Part shown: piece by piece, positions 7,231 through 8,863 of the stretch
How the letters are laid out: every line of letters starts with the position of its first letter
How positions within the stretch are numbered: position 1 is the first letter of the stretch
Assembly (NCBI GenBank): GCA_025362155.1
Contig: JANYHX010000329.1
Location: 1 to 8,863, forward strand
Source: Gallionella sp.
GTDB taxonomy: Bacteria; Pseudomonadota; Gammaproteobacteria; Burkholderiales; Gallionellaceae
Direction: 5' to 3'
DNA length: 8,863 nucleotides
The notes under the pieces: model-generated
What the model saw: only the letters and a program-made list of their open reading frames with translations
Database searches by the model: none
Told to the model about the DNA's origin: nothing
Translations under genes and position numbers: made by a program

Positions 7231-7551
7231 TTATTCTGGTTCGCTACCGTGCTCGATATAGTCATGTATTTCTTCGACAAGACTTTTATCGTTACTTATC
7301 AGCTTAAAAGCCTGCTTGACCGTCTTAGGTGAGAATCCTGCTCTTACTGCTCCACCAAAGGCTTCTTCAAGAAAAGAAGAGCCATATCCTCTCGTCCCAT
7401 CAAGCTCTATGGTCAACTCTTTTGCTTCCTTAAGCGCTGGAATCAAAAATTTGTCACGGAAAAGCTGACCACTTGCCGGTCCATCTTCAATGTACCTACC
7501 TGCCGGATACTTCGAAAAATCCCGTGACACATTTACCACAAGTTGAGCCAT
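7231..7551 (-). CDS. STAS-like domain protein (DUF4325)
   Basis: A 106-residue single-domain protein. The family signature is clear: SRDFSKYPAGRY (9-20), then DGPASGQLFRDKFLIP (23-38), then IELDGTRGYGSSFLEEAFGG (48-67). DUF4325 proteins are annotated as STAS-like, the fold of anti-anti-sigma factors such as SpoIIAA/RsbV. Ser58-Ser59 sit at the start of the helix after the second core strand, where the phosphorylated serine lies in classical STAS antagonists. GAGGAGA lies 7 nt before the ATG, and its GA overlaps the TGA stop of the upstream HATPase gene, so expression of the two is coupled. Its likely job is to bind the adjacent HATPase or be its phosphorylation substrate. This is inferred from family and operon. 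Confidence 0.85.
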   Translation of the reverse strand: MAQLVVNVSRDFSKYPAGRYIEDGPASGQLFRDKFLIPALKEAKELTIELDGTRGYGSSFLEEAFGGAVRAGFSPKTVKQAFKLISNDKSLVEEIHDYIEHGSEPE

Positions 7552-7558
7552 CGAAAAA

Positions 7559-7565
7559 TCTCCTC
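7559..7565 (-). promoter_or_regulatory. Shine-Dalgarno of the DUF4325 gene inside the upstream stop codon
   Basis: Minus-strand GAGGAGA ends 7 nt before the DUF4325 ATG. Its first two bases (GA) are the last two bases of the TGA stop of the HATPase gene. Ribosomes finishing the ATPase would be placed directly on this site, fixing the start at 7551 and coupling the yields of the two proteins. Confidence 0.7.
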
Positions 7566-8574
7566 AAATTGGCACTCGCCAACTAATAAGCGTGCCATAT
7601 ATGTCGTCCTTAAATTGATGAATGCTTTCGGAATTTGGTTTTAAAGTAAAGAGGCCCTTGTTACTGAAAATATTAACTTCGCCGTTGCCCACTCTAGCGA
7701 TTACATCAACCAGTTGCTTAAGTCCCTTGCCTCGGTGATGCAACCCAGTACGTGTTCGACTTTCAATAAGCGCTTCCTGTATGGCATGAGCATCTAATTG
7801 ACCACCAAAAGTCAGAATACGTCGCCAAAGAGAGGGCCTTTTGATCGGCAGAGTACCTGGAATGCCAATTCCGAGATCGCAGAACACTACATTTAGCCAG
7901 CCATCCCTTTGTTGTGAAAACATCCACCATTCCTTGGGGTCATGAGCCACGTTAAGACCATCTGGTCGAATACCAATATAGGCATGATGGTGGCAATTGG
8001 TCATCGCTTCAGAAAATCCACGGTAAAGCTCTTGGCTCAGCACTTCTGTGATTTGACCGTCGTAATGGCCTAACACTTCATCAAATTTTTCGCCAATAAC
8101 CTCATGACCATTAGCACTACGCCAATGAATAACATCAGCATAAGTAGTTTTAATCTTTGTACGATAACCAATCAAGTCAAATATGCCAACCTGTTTGAGA
8201 ACCTGAGCTACCTTTTGATTACGAGGCGGCACACATCTAATTTTTAAGCTGCCGCCCAATCGCTTTAATCGACAGAGTTCCGCATAGAATAGCAATGTTC
8301 CATCGGCAATCATTTTCTGAGTTGTCGTAAAGTCTATTAGAACAGCTTGTTTACTAATCACTATAGTATCTCGCATACGCTCTAAAAAGAGCAGTAGGTT
8401 GCGGCGATCCGCTTCCAAAATGATCGTAAATTTTACAGGGGCTTTCAGTATCACAAAGTTTTCATGTAGTTTAAAGCTTTTTCGGCGCTTTATATTTTGC
8501 TTGCGAAGTCGGTGTAAACACTTCCGCGCAAGGCGGATCTGACGTTCACGCGCATATGGCGTCAGTCTTTTCAT
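7564..8574 (-). CDS. STAS-like/GHKL ATPase fusion protein (RsbW/SpoIIAB-type HATPase)
   Basis: A 336-residue protein. Residues 1-40 are very basic (many Arg/Lys). Residues about 45-136 have the strand-helix pattern of a STAS domain: AVLIDFTTTQKMIADGTLLF (77-96), a helix with AELCRLKRLGG, then SLKIRCVPP and KVAQVLKQVGIFDLI. Residues about 170-336 are a GHKL ATPase: N-box SEAMTNCHHHAY with Glu189 and Asn193, G1 box CDLGIGIPG with Asp233, Gly235 and Gly237, G2 box RGKGLKQLVD with Gly282 and Gly284, and a final strand GTLISWRVPI. The N-box EAxTNxxxHAY is the form found in anti-sigma kinases. ATP binding is well supported. Kinase activity is inferred. The ATG at 8574 has no strong Shine-Dalgarno. 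It heads a coupled operon with DUF4325 and membrane-protein genes. The cassette is visibly more AT-rich than the efflux operon. Confidence 0.85.
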   Translation of the reverse strand: MKRLTPYARERQIRLARKCLHRLRKQNIKRRKSFKLHENFVILKAPVKFTIILEADRRNLLLFLERMRDTIVISKQAVLIDFTTTQKMIADGTLLFYAELCRLKRLGGSLKIRCVPPRNQKVAQVLKQVGIFDLIGYRTKIKTTYADVIHWRSANGHEVIGEKFDEVLGHYDGQITEVLSQELYRGFSEAMTNCHHHAYIGIRPDGLNVAHDPKEWWMFSQQRDGWLNVVFCDLGIGIPGTLPIKRPSLWRRILTFGGQLDAHAIQEALIESRTRTGLHHRGKGLKQLVDVIARVGNGEVNIFSNKGLFTLKPNSESIHQFKDDIYGTLISWRVPI

Positions 8575-8577
8575 GTT

Positions 8578-8772
8578 TCAACAGTTGCGTGAAAGACCTG
8601 CGTCAGTAGTGCGTCGAAGGTAGTGTATGCCGTCGCGGTAGCGGTGTATGACGCGGGAGAAGGCTTCGTTGGACGATTGCATGGGGCGAAAGGGTATCAC
8701 AGTGCAATAAATTTTTGAGTAAGCAGCCTTGTCCAATGACAAATGAGCCTGAACGAAGGGGTGTGTTTCCAC
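8578..8772 (-). other. Open frame just upstream of the HATPase gene, doubtful or truncated
   Basis: A 64-codon minus-strand frame ending 3 bp before the HATPase ATG (TGA AAC ATG). I recognise no family. Its 5' part overlaps the repeats and putative element end at 8730-8787, so an ancestral gene, if real, has been cut by that element. The segment SSNEAFSRVIHRYRDGIHYL could be a remnant of a coding sequence, but the opposite strand and another minus frame are also open. Low confidence that it is expressed. Confidence 0.2.
8730..8749. repeat. Possible left terminal sequence of a mobile element
   Basis: TGTCCAATGACAAATGAGCC begins with TGT, as the ends of many DDE-transposon and IS families do, and includes the first copy of a direct repeat found again 36 bp inward, just before a possible transposase start. 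The right end lies outside the window, so no inverted partner or target duplication can be checked. Confidence 0.3.
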
Positions 8773-8787
8773 TGTGAGATGAGCCTG
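8737..8787. repeat. Imperfect 15-bp direct repeat ahead of the right-edge gene
   Basis: TGACAAATGAGCCTG (8737-8751) and TGTGAGATGAGCCTG (8773-8787) agree at 12 of 15 positions and share the 9-bp core ATGAGCCTG, with a 36-bp period. Spaced repeats like these are common as subterminal transposase-binding sites. They could equally be operator sites for the gene starting at 8822. Confidence 0.55.
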
Positions 8788-8821
8788 GCGGGGCGGAAGT
8801 TGGGATCATGGAGGCATGATC

Positions 8822-8863
8822 GTGACTTTACATACCCAAGGACTACAGACATTGGCACAGGTG
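8822..8863 (+). CDS. Start of a possible transposase/integrase gene (cut by window edge)
   Basis: Fourteen codons run to the right edge without a stop: GTG start followed by TLHTQGLQTLAQV. GGAGG (8810-8814) lies 7 nt before this GTG, an ideal spacing. An in-frame ATG at 8816 would be only 1 nt from that site. The N-terminus recalls, from memory, integrase-core transposases that begin with TLHTE/Q followed by a Leu-rich helix, and the repeats upstream fit an insertion-sequence end. The fragment is too short to be sure of the family. Confidence 0.4.
   Translation, partial: MTLHTQGLQTLAQV

Noticed and set aside
1..8863. CRISPR array, tRNA or rRNA
   Set aside because: No regularly spaced repeat units, tRNA-like cloverleaf or rRNA-like sequence was seen on reading both strands. 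The only spaced repeats are the two copies at 8737-8787.

Overview
The window looks like part of a proteobacterial chromosome, probably from a sulfur- or iron-oxidising betaproteobacterium. This rests on a sulfide:quinone oxidoreductase very close to the Acidithiobacillus type, a proteobacterial RND pump and sigma70-like promoters. The host assignment is inference. It divides into a metabolic/efflux operon on the left and accessory, more AT-rich DNA on the right.

Positions 1-5335, minus strand: a three-gene operon read leftwards. It encodes an exported RND periplasmic adaptor (4319-5335), a sulfide:quinone oxidoreductase with all three catalytic cysteines (2998-4269), and an HAE-type RND permease (2903 leftwards, cut by the window edge). 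Its promoter (TTGCTT-N17-TATACT) carries an AT-rich palindrome across the -10 box, a likely repressor operator. A hairpin followed by a short T run lies between the oxidoreductase and the permease and may reduce pump expression. The layout suggests that sulfide oxidation is coupled to export of a sulfur compound or inhibitor.

Positions 5422-6528, plus strand: a two-gene unit with its own promoter, divergent from the efflux operon. A Panacea-domain (DUF4065) protein is followed with no gap (TAA then ATG) by a 152-residue protein with a faint PemK/MazF-like appearance. This is best read as a toxin-antitoxin pair with the antitoxin first. Positions 6529-6774 are a convergent spacer with no gene that can be defended.

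Positions 6775-8574, minus strand: a tightly coupled three-gene cassette of lower GC. It encodes a 336-residue protein with a STAS-like N-terminal region fused to a GHKL/HATPase domain of the RsbW/SpoIIAB kind, a 106-residue STAS-like DUF4325 protein, and a 150-residue protein with one membrane segment near its N-terminus. Together they resemble a compact partner-switching signalling module with a membrane component. No characterised system with this layout is known to me, and it is the best candidate for something undescribed here.

Positions 8575-8863: an untranslated or degenerate stretch, then a probable mobile-element end with an imperfect 15-bp direct repeat and the first 14 codons of a possible transposase/integrase gene running off the right edge.
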